Positions 52,224-60,855 of a stretch of DNA of 64,000 nt are shown one piece after another. Under the pieces are notes generated by a model. The model was not told the origin of the DNA and searched no databases. It saw nothing but the letters and a program-made list of their open reading frames with translations. This stretch comes from Mycolicibacterium tokaiense (GTDB lineage: Bacteria; Actinomycetota; Actinomycetes; Mycobacteriales; Mycobacteriaceae). Location of the stretch: assembly GCF_010725885.1 (NCBI RefSeq), contig NZ_AP022600.1, positions 4,712,001-4,776,000 of the forward strand, given 5' to 3'. How positions within the stretch are numbered: position 1 is the stretch's first letter; each line of letters begins with the position of its first letter. The translations under genes and the position numbers were made by a program.

Positions 52224-52344
52224 GAGACCACCAACGAACCGCGGCGACGGCGAATTCCCTGGGTGGCGACCATCCTGGTTCGACGCGGGGCCGGCTGGGC
52301 ACTCTGAACCGACCACGCATGCCACCTGGAACGAGGATCCCGCG

Positions 52345-52494
52345 ATGACGATGCCCAGTGATGCTGCCGACGCAGTGGAACCTCGGGGAACCAACGATGG
52401 TCCCCGTGATCACCACGACGTCGACACCGATCACAACGCCCACGTCGATGACAACAACGTTCCCCACCCTGGTCGCCAGTCCACAGACGGATAG
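52345..52494 (+). CDS. Possible small His/Asp-rich protein
   Basis: A 49-codon frame beginning MTMPSDAADAVEPRG, with GAGG eight bases upstream. The middle reads PRDHHDVDTDHNAHVDDNNV, unusually rich in His, Asp and Asn, the sort of composition seen in metal-binding peptides. It lies in the otherwise empty 327-base gap (52224-52550) between the LLM and XRE genes, on the opposite strand to both. It may equally be chance in a GTCGAY-rich sequence. Confidence 0.25.
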   Translation: MTMPSDAADAVEPRGTNDGPRDHHDVDTDHNAHVDDNNVPHPGRQSTDG

Positions 52495-52550
52495 CGGCTG
52501 ATGCCACAGTGACCGGTTCCGCACGTGGGACCGTTACGGATCGCTCGGAG

Positions 52551-53411
52551 TCATCTCTGGTCGTCTGCCCACGACGCCAGCAGGACCAACTTGTCGGAGG
52601 TGGAACTTCCAGCAGGCGCGGTGTAGACGTTGACATGCAGATCGGGGTCAGTAGCGAGGTCCAGAGACTCGAAGTCGAGATCGAGCCGACCGACGACCGG
52701 ATGGTCGATCTGCTTGCTGCCGTGACCGTGTAGCCGCACATCCTGTGACGCCCACTGCTGCCGAAACGCTTCGCTCTGTGCGTAGAGCTCGTTCACCAGT
52801 GCGCGGAGTTCGTCATCATCGGGGTGGCGGCCCGTCTGCATGCGCAGAACCGCCGCGCAGTTGCGCGCCACCTGGTTGTACTCGACGAAAAACATCGCGG
52901 CTTCGCGTGGGTGTAGATAGACGAAGCGCGCCACGTTCGCGGGCCGTCGGGCGTCGGCCAGCACCGGCGCAAACAGCGCGCGAGCAAGGTGATTCATGGC
53001 GAGGACGTCGTGGCGCCCATTGCGGATCAAGGCCGGCGCACCGGTGATGGCGTCGAGCACGTGCTGCAGCGCCGGACGCACACTCGCCGAGGATGTGGGG
53101 TGGTCGCGCCCTCCGGCTGCGGAGCGGCGCGCGAGACCGAACAGGTGATCGCGCTCGGCAGCGTCGAGCTGCAACGCGGCGGCGAGTGCGTCCAGCACCC
53201 GCTCCGAGGTACCGGCGATGTTGCCGCGCTCGATGCGCACGTAGTACTCGATCGAGATCCCCGCCAGGACCGCCACTTCTTCGCGGCGCAGACCCTCGAC
53301 CCGACGGGTGCCGGTGTGCGACGGCAACCCGGCTGCCTGAGGTGCAATGCGGGCGCGTCGCGACCTGAGGAATTGGCGAACCTCGGTACGCAGATCAACC
53401 GTGGCAGTCAT
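52551..53411 (-). CDS. XRE-family regulator with MmyB-type ligand-binding domain
   Basis: A 286-residue paralogue of the proteins at 32655 and 58262. The HTH (about 8-80) has VEGLRREEVAVLAGISIEYY and VRIERGNIAGTSERVL; the MmyB domain (about 105-275) has GAPALIRNGRHDVLAMNHLA and DHPVVGRLDLDFESLDL. Start ATG 53411. It lies 22 bases downstream of an SDR gene on the same strand, so here regulator and SDR form an operon rather than a divergent pair. Confidence 0.92.
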   Translation of the reverse strand: MTATVDLRTEVRQFLRSRRARIAPQAAGLPSHTGTRRVEGLRREEVAVLAGISIEYYVRIERGNIAGTSERVLDALAAALQLDAAERDHLFGLARRSAAGGRDHPTSSASVRPALQHVLDAITGAPALIRNGRHDVLAMNHLARALFAPVLADARRPANVARFVYLHPREAAMFFVEYNQVARNCAAVLRMQTGRHPDDDELRALVNELYAQSEAFRQQWASQDVRLHGHGSKQIDHPVVGRLDLDFESLDLATDPDLHVNVYTAPAGSSTSDKLVLLASWADDQR

Positions 53412-53433
53412 CTCCTCACGATAGGCCCACGCG

Positions 53434-54228
53434 TCAGGCAGTCGTTGCGATACCGCCGTCGACAGGCACGATCGCGCCGGAGACGTAAGCCCCGGCCCGG
53501 CTGGCCAGAAACACCGCGACGCCCGCCATGTCGTCGTCGCGCCCGATCCTGCGCAGCGGGGCGGACGCCGCGATCGTGTCACCCAGTTCGTCGAGGGTGG
53601 CGGCCATCATCGCCGATGGGAACGGGCCCGGCGCCACCGCGTTCACCGTGATGTGCTGTGGACCAAGCTCCTTGGCAAGTACGCGGGTGAGTTGATGCAG
53701 TGCAGCTTTGCTGCTGGAGTACGAATAGTTGGGCCGGTTCGGGATGTGGATGGCGGCGATGCTGCCGATATTGATGACCCGAGCGGGATCGTCGGCCGTA
53801 CCTGCGTGGCGCAGAGCCGGAAGCAGCGACTGCACCAGCCAGAAAGGCGCCTTCAGATTGAGGTCGAGGACGGAATCCCAGCCCACATCCGGGAAGGTGG
53901 CCAGCGGTTCGTCCCACATGGCTCCTGCGTTGTTGACCAGGATGTCGAGGCTCTCGGAGCCGTCGGTGACCAGGTCTGCGAGGCGGACGCACTCCCGATG
54001 CTGCGACAGGTCGGCGGGAGTGGCCGAGACATCGCCGAATTCTGCAAGGTGCTTCTGCGCCCGATCGCACGCAGCGGCGTCGCGTGAGCTGACGGTGACG
54101 CGCGCGCCCGCCTGCAGGAGCCCGCGGGCAATCATCATCCCGATGCCCCTGGTGCCCCCGGTGACCAGCGCGCGCTTACCGCTGAGGTCGAAAAGCCGCT
54201 CGTGAGTTGTGTATTGAGTGTCGATCAC
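53434..54228 (-). CDS. Short-chain dehydrogenase/reductase (FabG-like)
   Basis: A 264-residue classical SDR: RALVTGGTRGIGMMIA near residue 18, LVNNAGAMWDEPL near 98, catalytic Ser in INIGSIAA, YSYSSSKAAL for Tyr and Lys, and the usual VSGAIVPVDGG end. Start GTG 54228 is chosen to fit family length. NAD(P)-dependent, substrate unknown. Followed by the XRE/MmyB gene in the same operon. Confidence 0.92.
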   Translation of the reverse strand: MIDTQYTTHERLFDLSGKRALVTGGTRGIGMMIARGLLQAGARVTVSSRDAAACDRAQKHLAEFGDVSATPADLSQHRECVRLADLVTDGSESLDILVNNAGAMWDEPLATFPDVGWDSVLDLNLKAPFWLVQSLLPALRHAGTADDPARVINIGSIAAIHIPNRPNYSYSSSKAALHQLTRVLAKELGPQHITVNAVAPGPFPSAMMAATLDELGDTIAASAPLRRIGRDDDMAGVAVFLASRAGAYVSGAIVPVDGGIATTA

Positions 54229-54319
54229 CCCCAGCACGCTAGGGGAGATGTCAGACGACGGACAGCTCCCGCCAGTAGGGGTAGTGACAGTGTCCCCCAC
54301 GCGGGATCTGAGCCGCCGC

Positions 54320-55156
54320 TCAGCCGGCCTGACTCTTGCGTGCCGCAATCGTGTAGGTGAGGGGCAGACGCTCTGGATTGCGCGCCAGCACGTACTCGCC
54401 GTCGAACTCGGTACTGTCGATCATCGCGTCGCCCAACGCTTTCCAGGGCACCTCGCGGTGCTCATCGAGAGCGGTGACCGTCAGGCCGGCTTCGGTGAGG
54501 GCGGTGAAGACCTCGCCGATGCCGTGATTGAACGAGACGCCCCGCGGCGCCGATACCGACCCCTGACCGCCGTACGTGCTGTCGTCCGAGAACGGAGTCC
54601 CAGCGGTTTCGAAATACGGATAGTGCACCACCAGCAGATCGTCGTCACGGTCGTCACTGAGGGTGTCGAGCATGGGGTGGCCCTCCCTCAGGAACACCCG
54701 GCCCCCGGGACGCAGCAGGTCGGCGACCACCGTCGCCCACTGTCGGATGTCGGGAAGCCAGCACAGCGCGCCGATGCCGGTGTAGACGAGGTCGCAACAG
54801 CCGGTGCCGAGAAACCCCGCGGCGTCGTAGATATCGGACACCACGAACGCGGCGTCGACGCCGATGCGCTGCGCCAGGTCGGTCGCGGCGGCAACGGCGG
54901 ACGGAGAAAAATCCAGCCCGGTCACCGAACGCGCGCCGAGCCGTGCCAGTGACACTGTGTCGGTCCCGATGTGGCACTGCAGGTGGACGACATCCAGACC
55001 GGTGATGTCGCCGAGGCGGGGTCGGTCAAAGCGCACCACCGTGGATAAGAACTCGGGGTCCGCGAAACCGGCCAGATCGTAGCCATCAAGACCCAGATGC
55101 ACCGGCACCCGCGCCTCCCAGTTCGCCAGGTTCAGAGCCCGCCAGTCCCCCGCCAC
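54320..55156 (-). CDS. Class I SAM-dependent methyltransferase
   Basis: A 278-residue Rossmann-fold methyltransferase: VVHLQCHIGTDTVSLARLGA (motif I with a Cys-His variant of the Gly loop) near residue 55, GLDFSPSAVAAATDLAQRIG for the acidic strand 2, and DLVYTGIGALCWLPDI for motif IV. The family (DUF/UbiE-like) modifies small molecules. It starts 25 bases from the TspO-like gene upstream on the same strand. Acceptor unknown. Confidence 0.88.
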   Translation of the reverse strand: MAGDWRALNLANWEARVPVHLGLDGYDLAGFADPEFLSTVVRFDRPRLGDITGLDVVHLQCHIGTDTVSLARLGARSVTGLDFSPSAVAAATDLAQRIGVDAAFVVSDIYDAAGFLGTGCCDLVYTGIGALCWLPDIRQWATVVADLLRPGGRVFLREGHPMLDTLSDDRDDDLLVVHYPYFETAGTPFSDDSTYGGQGSVSAPRGVSFNHGIGEVFTALTEAGLTVTALDEHREVPWKALGDAMIDSTEFDGEYVLARNPERLPLTYTIAARKSQAG

Positions 55157-55181
55157 AGGGCGATCCTTGCAGAACTCCGCC

Positions 55182-55967
55182 TCACCTCACGACACGGCGG
55201 CGCCGCAAGGCCAGCACGGCGGCGCCGATGATGGCGACGATCGCCGCGACCGCGGTCGCCGACAGTGGCGCGCTGCCCCGCTGTGATGCGCCAACCGTGA
55301 TGGCAACCAGGGCCCAGAGCACACCGGCGACGTATCCGGGTGTGCCGTTCAGCATGTTCGTCACCCCGACCGCGACCACGGTCGCCACGATCAGCACCGC
55401 CAGCTGCCACCACAGGGTGGTCGCCGACGCTCCGGTGGAGATCAGCGCCGCAGCCACGTTGGCGAACACCGCGATGCTGCTCCACCCGAGATAGAGCCCG
55501 AACGTGACGGTGGCCAGCGTCGCCAACCAGGAGGGGCAGTTCAGATCGTGCCGGCGTCGGACCAGCAGCCGCATGATGTGCACCAGACCGGATGCCATCA
55601 CAGCGAATATCACGACGCTGACCCACAACCAGTCCTGCGCTGCCACCACCAGCCAGAGGCTGAATCCGACGAACACCACGCTGGCGTCGACCAGCACCGC
55701 GGTCTCCCACCACGAGCCCAGACCGAAGCGCAGCACGGCGATCATCGTCACGGCGCACAGCAGTGTGATCAGACCCCACAGACTGAATGCGTAACCGGCC
55801 GGCGTGATCAGGGCCTCGTTGGTGGCGCCGTCCCGCAGGAAATTGCCCGCGAGGGCGTTCGCCACCACCGGCGCAGCGAGCTGCGTCAACGCCAGGACCA
55901 TCGCGATCCAGCGCCAGGGCCGGGTCGAAGGAGCGGTGGCAAGCGGGGCGTGTTCGGTCGGTGTCAT
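55182..55967 (-). CDS. TspO/MBR-like multi-helix membrane protein
   Basis: A 261-residue membrane protein with about eight hydrophobic segments. NEALITPAGYAFSLWGLITL is the conserved motif of tryptophan-rich TspO/MBR-related proteins; Trp residues recur (SSWWETA in part, TTLWWQLAV). It is longer than typical five-helix TspO (about 160), so it belongs to the extended relatives of unknown role. ATG 55967 is used; upstream codons lie in the promoter shared with the divergent LLM gene. Confidence 0.75.
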   Translation of the reverse strand: MTPTEHAPLATAPSTRPWRWIAMVLALTQLAAPVVANALAGNFLRDGATNEALITPAGYAFSLWGLITLLCAVTMIAVLRFGLGSWWETAVLVDASVVFVGFSLWLVVAAQDWLWVSVVIFAVMASGLVHIMRLLVRRRHDLNCPSWLATLATVTFGLYLGWSSIAVFANVAAALISTGASATTLWWQLAVLIVATVVAVGVTNMLNGTPGYVAGVLWALVAITVGASQRGSAPLSATAVAAIVAIIGAAVLALRRRRVVR

Positions 55968-56100
55968 GGCCTTCCTCGGTCGCCGTGCAGCGTTCACCGA
56001 GTATTCGGAGCCAATTCCGCCGCGGATGGGTGTGCGCGGAATAAACCCGCACCGGGGCAACTTGGCTGAAGAGTCGACCGTCCCCGACCCAGGAGCCAAT

Positions 56101-56910
56101 ATGCCCCGTCCCGTCCGTGTCGCTGTGCAGATCGTCCCTGGAGGCACCCCCGACTACCGCACCTGGCGTGACGCCGTGCTGGCCGCCGACGACCTGGGCG
56201 TGGACGTGATCTTCGGGTACGACCACTTCCATCTCCCGGCGATGGACGCCATGGTCGACGGCAAACCCGTGATGTCCGAGGTACAGGCCGACGTCGCCAA
56301 CTTCGAGGGCTGGACCGCGCTTGCGTCGTGGGGCGAGATCACCTCGCACGCCGAAATCGGACTGCTCGTCACCGGTGTCGGGTACCGCAACCCGGACCTG
56401 CTCGCCGACATGGCCCGCACCGTCGACCACATCAGTGGCGGCCGGGTGATCCTCGGCCTCGGCGCCGGGTGGTACGAAAAGGACTACACCACCTACGGAT
56501 ACGAGTTCGGTACCTTCGGATCACGCTTCGACCTCTTCGACGAGAGTCTGATCCGCATCGAGAAGCGACTGGCAGTACTCAATCCGCCGCCGGTGCGCAC
56601 GATGCCGATCCTCATCGGCGGAACGGGCCCGAAGCGGTCCCTTCCGGCAGTGGCGCGGCACGCCGACATCTGGCACGCCTACCAGGAGCTCGACGCGTTC
56701 CGCCGGTCCAGCGACCGGGTGGACGAGCTGGCCGCGACGTTCGGGCGCAGCGGCGCCGACATCGAGCGTTCGACGCTGTGGCAGAACCCCGAGAGCGCCG
56801 ACGCGTTCCGCGACGTCGGCGTCACGCTCTTCCAGACCGAACTCACCGCCCGTGACGGCTACGATCTCACGGCACTCAAGCAGGTGCTCGGCTGGCGCGA
56901 CAACGGCTGA
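56101..56910 (+). CDS. LLM-class F420-dependent oxidoreductase
   Basis: A 269-residue luciferase-like barrel: VDVIFGYDHFHLPAM near residue 35, MARTVDHISGGRVILGLGAG near 105 (coenzyme site) and PILIGGTGPKRSLPAVARHA near 165. It is shorter than the paralogue at 34747 but complete. AGGAG is seven bases before the ATG. F420 use is inferred from subfamily. It converges with a SnoaL-like gene. Confidence 0.9.
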   Translation: MPRPVRVAVQIVPGGTPDYRTWRDAVLAADDLGVDVIFGYDHFHLPAMDAMVDGKPVMSEVQADVANFEGWTALASWGEITSHAEIGLLVTGVGYRNPDLLADMARTVDHISGGRVILGLGAGWYEKDYTTYGYEFGTFGSRFDLFDESLIRIEKRLAVLNPPPVRTMPILIGGTGPKRSLPAVARHADIWHAYQELDAFRRSSDRVDELAATFGRSGADIERSTLWQNPESADAFRDVGVTLFQTELTARDGYDLTALKQVLGWRDNG

Positions 56911-56914
56911 CGGC

Positions 56915-57508
56915 TCAGCAGCGGAACCCGCGTGCCGCGGTGACCGACCAGATGGGCTCGACCTCGCCGTCGCGCACCGTCAACAGGTCCACTCCGGCCA
57001 CCCCGTCGGACATGGTGCGCAGCAGCGCGATTCGACCGCTTCTCTCATCGACGACCAGTTGCCGGTGCACGGTGTATCCCAGCTCTTCGGCCCAGGTATG
57101 CGCCAGCTTCGCCATCGTGTCGCGGTCGAGCGCATCGCCGGGCGCCGGATCCGGCGCGTCGCGGTGCGGGCCCACGAACGTCCAGTTCTCCCGAATGCGA
57201 TTGCCCTGCAGCACATTCACATCGATTCCGCTCATCACCGTGCCTTCCCGGGACGTCACGTCCCACAGGTAGGCGTAGGTATGGCCGTCGATGACGTACA
57301 GCCGTGGCACGAACACGTTCCCGGTCTTTTCCCGCGCTGCCGTGACAAAGGATTCCTGTTGAACCGGACCGACGACCGAGTCCAGGTCAGGGCCGCTGCC
57401 CCACCACTGCACACAGTCGTCGGTCATCAATTGGTGTGCCAGTGAGGAGTCCTCGTTCCACATGCGGGCCCAGGCCTCGGTGAGGTCGATGATGTCTTGT
57501 GTGCTCAT
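56915..57508 (-). CDS. SnoaL/NTF2-fold protein
   Basis: A 197-residue protein with a SnoaL-like cone fold: IIDLTEAWARMWNEDSSLAH at the start, DVTSREGTVMSGIDVNVLQG and RIRENWTFVGPHRD in the strands. Such proteins are polyketide cyclases, isomerases or binding domains. The start at 57508 (MSTQDIIDL) fits the fold; ten more codons are open upstream. It lies downstream of the WYL regulator gene on the same strand. Confidence 0.82.
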   Translation of the reverse strand: MSTQDIIDLTEAWARMWNEDSSLAHQLMTDDCVQWWGSGPDLDSVVGPVQQESFVTAAREKTGNVFVPRLYVIDGHTYAYLWDVTSREGTVMSGIDVNVLQGNRIRENWTFVGPHRDAPDPAPGDALDRDTMAKLAHTWAEELGYTVHRQLVVDERSGRIALLRTMSDGVAGVDLLTVRDGEVEPIWSVTAARGFRC

Positions 57509-57566
57509 GCCCACCACTGTGCCCACCGATGGCGACACCGTTGTGTCGGTGTTTCAGATCACATTT

Positions 57567-58265
57567 TCAGCGGTCCAAGGGCGAGGCGCCGATGCGGTCG
57601 AGCTCCTCGCTGTACTCGATGTCGCGGGCCGGCGCGTGCTCATCGGTCAGCCGTGCTGCCGTGATGCGGTCGAGCCGAAAGCCCCGGACCCCGGATCGCA
57701 ACCGGCACCAGGCCACCAGACACCATCCCCCAGGGAGCTGTAACAGGCCGAGCGGCTCGACAGCACGGCTGGTGCGGGCACCGTCGCCGCCCACGTAATC
57801 CAGCTGCAGCACCCGTTCCGCGGCGATGGCTGCCGACACGGTGTCGTTGATCGCGGCATCGGCGTGCGGCGGTGGCCGGCCGACGGTGTGGACGCGGGTG
57901 GCCAAGGATTCCTCGCGGGCGCGCACGTCGGCCGGCAGGACGGCCAAGACTTTCTGCGCGGCGATGCGCGCCGACGCTGCGAATGGTGAGCTGGTGATCG
58001 AGCGCATGGCGAGGCTGATGGCCAGCGCTTCGGTGGCGGTGAGGGTCACCGGCGGCAGGGTGCGATCGCGGTCCAGGAAGTAGCCTCCTGAGCGCCCCAC
58101 TCCCCCGCGAATCGCAACCCCCGATTCGCGCAGGGCCGCCAGGTCGCGCTCGATGGTGCGGGTGGTGATCTCGAAGCGGTCAGCCAGCCAGGCCGCCGTG
58201 CGGGGGCGTGGCGACACCGCACGCAGCTCCTCGACGATGGCGTACAACCGGTCCGCGCGGTTCAC
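57567..58265 (-). CDS. WYL-domain (YafY/PafBC-like) transcriptional regulator
   Basis: A 232-residue regulator: an HTH_11-type DNA-binding domain at about 5-60 (RTAAWLADRFEITTRTIERD), then a WYL domain at about 135-215 (LQLDYVGGDGARTSRAVEPL, GGWCLVAWCRLRSGVRGFRL). It overlaps the stop of the XRE/MmyB gene by four bases, so the two regulators are translationally coupled. Likely controls the SnoaL gene downstream or other local genes. Confidence 0.9.
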   Translation of the reverse strand: MNRADRLYAIVEELRAVSPRPRTAAWLADRFEITTRTIERDLAALRESGVAIRGGVGRSGGYFLDRDRTLPPVTLTATEALAISLAMRSITSSPFAASARIAAQKVLAVLPADVRAREESLATRVHTVGRPPPHADAAINDTVSAAIAAERVLQLDYVGGDGARTSRAVEPLGLLQLPGGWCLVAWCRLRSGVRGFRLDRITAARLTDEHAPARDIEYSEELDRIGASPLDR

Positions 58266-59110
58266 AAACCGAGTGTAGGGGCAAGCTCGATCGTCTCGGC
58301 CAGCTGCCGCAACGCCGATTCCGAAGTCGACCCCGGCGTCGCGTCACAAACCAACAGGTGCTGCTCACGGGCGGCCGGAATGTCGAACGTGTGGTAGTCG
58401 AGGATCACTGTGCCGACAGCAGGGTGTTGCAGCGCCTTGGTGTGGTGGCCTTTGTCCACGACGTGGTGGCTGTTCCACATGGCCTCGAATGAGTGGCTGG
58501 CACTGAGCAATTCATCGACCACGGACTGCACGGCCGCTCTGGAGTACCTCTTCCCCCATGCCTGCCGCAGCGACGCTGCCGTCGCCAGCGCAATCTGGTC
58601 CCAGTCGACGAAGAATCGCTTACCTTCCGGGTCGAGGAAAATCATCCGCGCGAAGTTGTCCGACGCCGAGAACCCCTGATGCAGAGCATGACCCAGGCCA
58701 TTGGCGGCCAGAATGTCCTGTGCGTCGTTGTAGACGAACGCCGGCGTCGAGGACCAGCGCTGCAGCAACGCCCGCGTGGGTTCCGCGACAGCCGTTGCGC
58801 CCGGGCCGACGCGCGCAGTCGGGTCCGCGCCGGCCAGCCGAAACAGATGGAGGCGCTCGTCGGTATTGAGGTGCAGCACCCGCGCCAACGCCTCCAATAA
58901 TTGCGCGGACGGATGTGACTCGCGGCCCTGCTCCAGCCGCGTGTAGTAGTCGCTGCTGATCGCGGCCAGGGTGGCGACCTCCTCGCGTCGCAGCCCCTGC
59001 ACCTGGCGGCGGCCGCGCGGCAGACCCACCTGCTCGGGTTCGAGGGCGTGACGTCGCGAACGCAGGTAGGCGCCGAGATCGGTGCCCCTGCGCCCCGAAG
59101 ATGCCGTCAT
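58262..59110 (-). CDS. XRE-family regulator with MmyB-type ligand-binding domain
   Basis: A 282-residue paralogue of the proteins at 32655 and 52551. HTH at about 8-85 (VQGLRREEVATLAAISSDYY, RLEQGRESHPSAQL), MmyB domain at about 105-270 (TPAFVYNDAQDILAANGLGH, ALQHPAVGTVILDYHTFDI). No SDR gene is adjacent; instead it is coupled by ATGA to a WYL regulator and lies 35 bases from the SnoaL-like gene at 59146-59565 on the same strand. Confidence 0.92.
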   Translation of the reverse strand: MTASSGRRGTDLGAYLRSRRHALEPEQVGLPRGRRQVQGLRREEVATLAAISSDYYTRLEQGRESHPSAQLLEALARVLHLNTDERLHLFRLAGADPTARVGPGATAVAEPTRALLQRWSSTPAFVYNDAQDILAANGLGHALHQGFSASDNFARMIFLDPEGKRFFVDWDQIALATAASLRQAWGKRYSRAAVQSVVDELLSASHSFEAMWNSHHVVDKGHHTKALQHPAVGTVILDYHTFDIPAAREQHLLVCDATPGSTSESALRQLAETIELAPTLGL

Positions 59111-59145
59111 ACGCGACAAGCGTAGCGGCTGAGAACAGTTGGGTG

Positions 59146-59565
59146 TCAGATGCTCACCCGGTCCACGATCTCGTAGTACGCGAACAGATCGAGCCACTCG
59201 ATGCCGGCGACCACCTTGTGGTTCTCCATGGTCAGGATGTACAGATAGCTGTTGGCGTACGGTTGCCCATCCTTCGCCATCCCGGTGCTGTCGATTCTGG
59301 CGATCACGTCGTCTCCGTCCGCCCAGATTCCCCGCGAGGTGACGGCCAGCGGCCCGGCCAGGCGATCGAACAACGCAGCCTCGGCCTTGTCGTGCAATTC
59401 CCGGAGCCCGTGGTAGACCCCCGCGACCGGGCCGTGGCCGGCAATGGTCCATTCGGTGTCGTCGGTGAAGAGTTCGGTGAAGAAAATCGTGAAATCGTCC
59501 GCCGCTTTGTTCAGGGCTTCTTCGACGGCTGCCCGGTTACGTTGCTCTGTCTCTGAATACGGCAT
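59146..59565 (-). CDS. SnoaL-like (NTF2-fold) protein
   Basis: A 139-residue SnoaL-like domain: MPYSETEQRNRAAVEEALNK, then TDDTEWTIAGHGPVAGVYHG and YANSYLYILTMENHKVVAGI. Function may be an isomerase, cyclase or ligand-binding protein. It is probably cotranscribed with the XRE/MmyB gene 35 bases downstream. Confidence 0.87.
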   Translation of the reverse strand: MPYSETEQRNRAAVEEALNKAADDFTIFFTELFTDDTEWTIAGHGPVAGVYHGLRELHDKAEAALFDRLAGPLAVTSRGIWADGDDVIARIDSTGMAKDGQPYANSYLYILTMENHKVVAGIEWLDLFAYYEIVDRVSI

Positions 59566-59691
59566 GGCTTCCCTTCGATCGGCAGAGTCGCTCTTTGCAA
59601 CCCCAGATCGAACCTAGCCAGGCAGCTGGTCGCCGGGCAGGTGACGCTTCCCCTGGGTGTCGTGCACCCCCCGGCGTGACAACCGCTGCGG

Positions 59692-60156
59692 TCAGCCCGC
59701 GACCTCCGTGGCCAGCTTCGCCAGCGTGTCGGACAGCTGGTCTTCGGTGACCAACGGAAACTTCACCTTCTCGAGCAATTTCTTGTCGGTCACCTTCGAC
59801 CAGTCGTAGGTGTGGCGGACCAGGGTCTCACCCGGACCCTGGGATTCCAGCTCCCACAACCATTCCCAGCCGGGCGGTTCGGTGCCGGCGGGCGCGGTCT
59901 GCCACGCCAACAGCTTGTCCTTCGCATAACCGGTCACGTGGTTGTCCGTCTTGTACTCACCACCCATGTGCGCGCCCTCCATGTTCATCGTGAACACGTC
60001 GCCGACCTTCTGGATGCGGTCGGCATGGTCCACGCTGCGTACGAACCCCGAGCCGTCGAGGGCCTGGTGCCGGTTGGGGTTGGAAAGGACATCGAAGACC
60101 GCGTCCACGGGCGCCGGGATGGACCGCTGCACTGTCACCTTGCTTGTATCGCTCAT
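59692..60156 (-). CDS. SRPBCC-family protein
   Basis: A 154-residue START/Bet v1-fold protein (polyketide cyclase/dehydrase group): VTVQRSIPAPVDAVFDVLSN at the start, VTGYAKDKLLAWQT in the middle and LVRHTYDWSKVTDKKLLEKV near the end. It binds a hydrophobic ligand in a central cavity. Start at 60156 (MSDTSK) fits the fold. Divergent from the protein at 60313, which may be distantly related. Confidence 0.87.
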   Translation of the reverse strand: MSDTSKVTVQRSIPAPVDAVFDVLSNPNRHQALDGSGFVRSVDHADRIQKVGDVFTMNMEGAHMGGEYKTDNHVTGYAKDKLLAWQTAPAGTEPPGWEWLWELESQGPGETLVRHTYDWSKVTDKKLLEKVKFPLVTEDQLSDTLAKLATEVAG

Positions 60157-60312
60157 GCCTTCACAGTGCCCGCCCTGGCCCCCCGTGTAAACGTGACCGA
60201 CGACCGTCATGGGTGCCAGCACTACCAAGCACCTGCACGCCAGCGGCATTGTTGTCACTCGCCACCGGCGGAGAAGCTGGACCGGTCATCCCAGATCGAC
60301 AGGAGTCCGCTC

Positions 60313-60855
60313 ATGAGTACCGCAGTCCGAGACGATCTTGTTCTCTCCCACGCAGTGGTGACCGCCGACGTCGAGGCTCCTTTTGCTCGCGTCGACATCG
60401 CCCAGTGGCTCAAGACCCTGCCCACCCACGAGTACCAGCGCTGTGCACCGGGAGATCACAAGGCCGCCGGCTACACCGTCGACGATGACGGCACGCCGAT
60501 GTCGATCAACATCGAGATGATCGGCACCGGACTGGTGATCCAGCAGTATCGCTTCGAGGTGGCGCAAGCGCACTATTGCAAGATGGTCTCGCTGTCCGAC
60601 GTCCTGACCCCCGCGGGGTGGACCACCACCCAGGTGATCTGGGAGCTGCATATGGAGCAACTCGACGGCGACAGCTGCCGCTACACCAACACGGTCACCT
60701 CGCACCCCACCGAAGACTTTCTCACATTTGTTGCGGCACAGGGCCAGACGTTTGACGAGGCGGCGGCGGCGCGGCAGGACGCTTCCGGTCGGCACTGCCG
60801 CGTCGAGACGCCGAACTACGCGCGCTCCATCGCCGAGTGGGCGCGGCAACAGTGA
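60313..60855 (+). CDS. Hypothetical SRPBCC-like protein
   Basis: A 180-residue soluble protein without a recognised motif. The strand pattern (HAVVTADVEAPFARVDIAQW; WTTTQVIWELHMEQLDGDSC; CRYTNTVTSHPTEDFLTFVA) suggests a helix-grip fold like its divergent neighbour. AGGAG lies seven bases before the ATG. Its stop overlaps the GTG start of the quinone oxidoreductase gene, so the two are coupled and may act on the same compound. Confidence 0.65.
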   Translation: MSTAVRDDLVLSHAVVTADVEAPFARVDIAQWLKTLPTHEYQRCAPGDHKAAGYTVDDDGTPMSINIEMIGTGLVIQQYRFEVAQAHYCKMVSLSDVLTPAGWTTTQVIWELHMEQLDGDSCRYTNTVTSHPTEDFLTFVAAQGQTFDEAAAARQDASGRHCRVETPNYARSIAEWARQQ

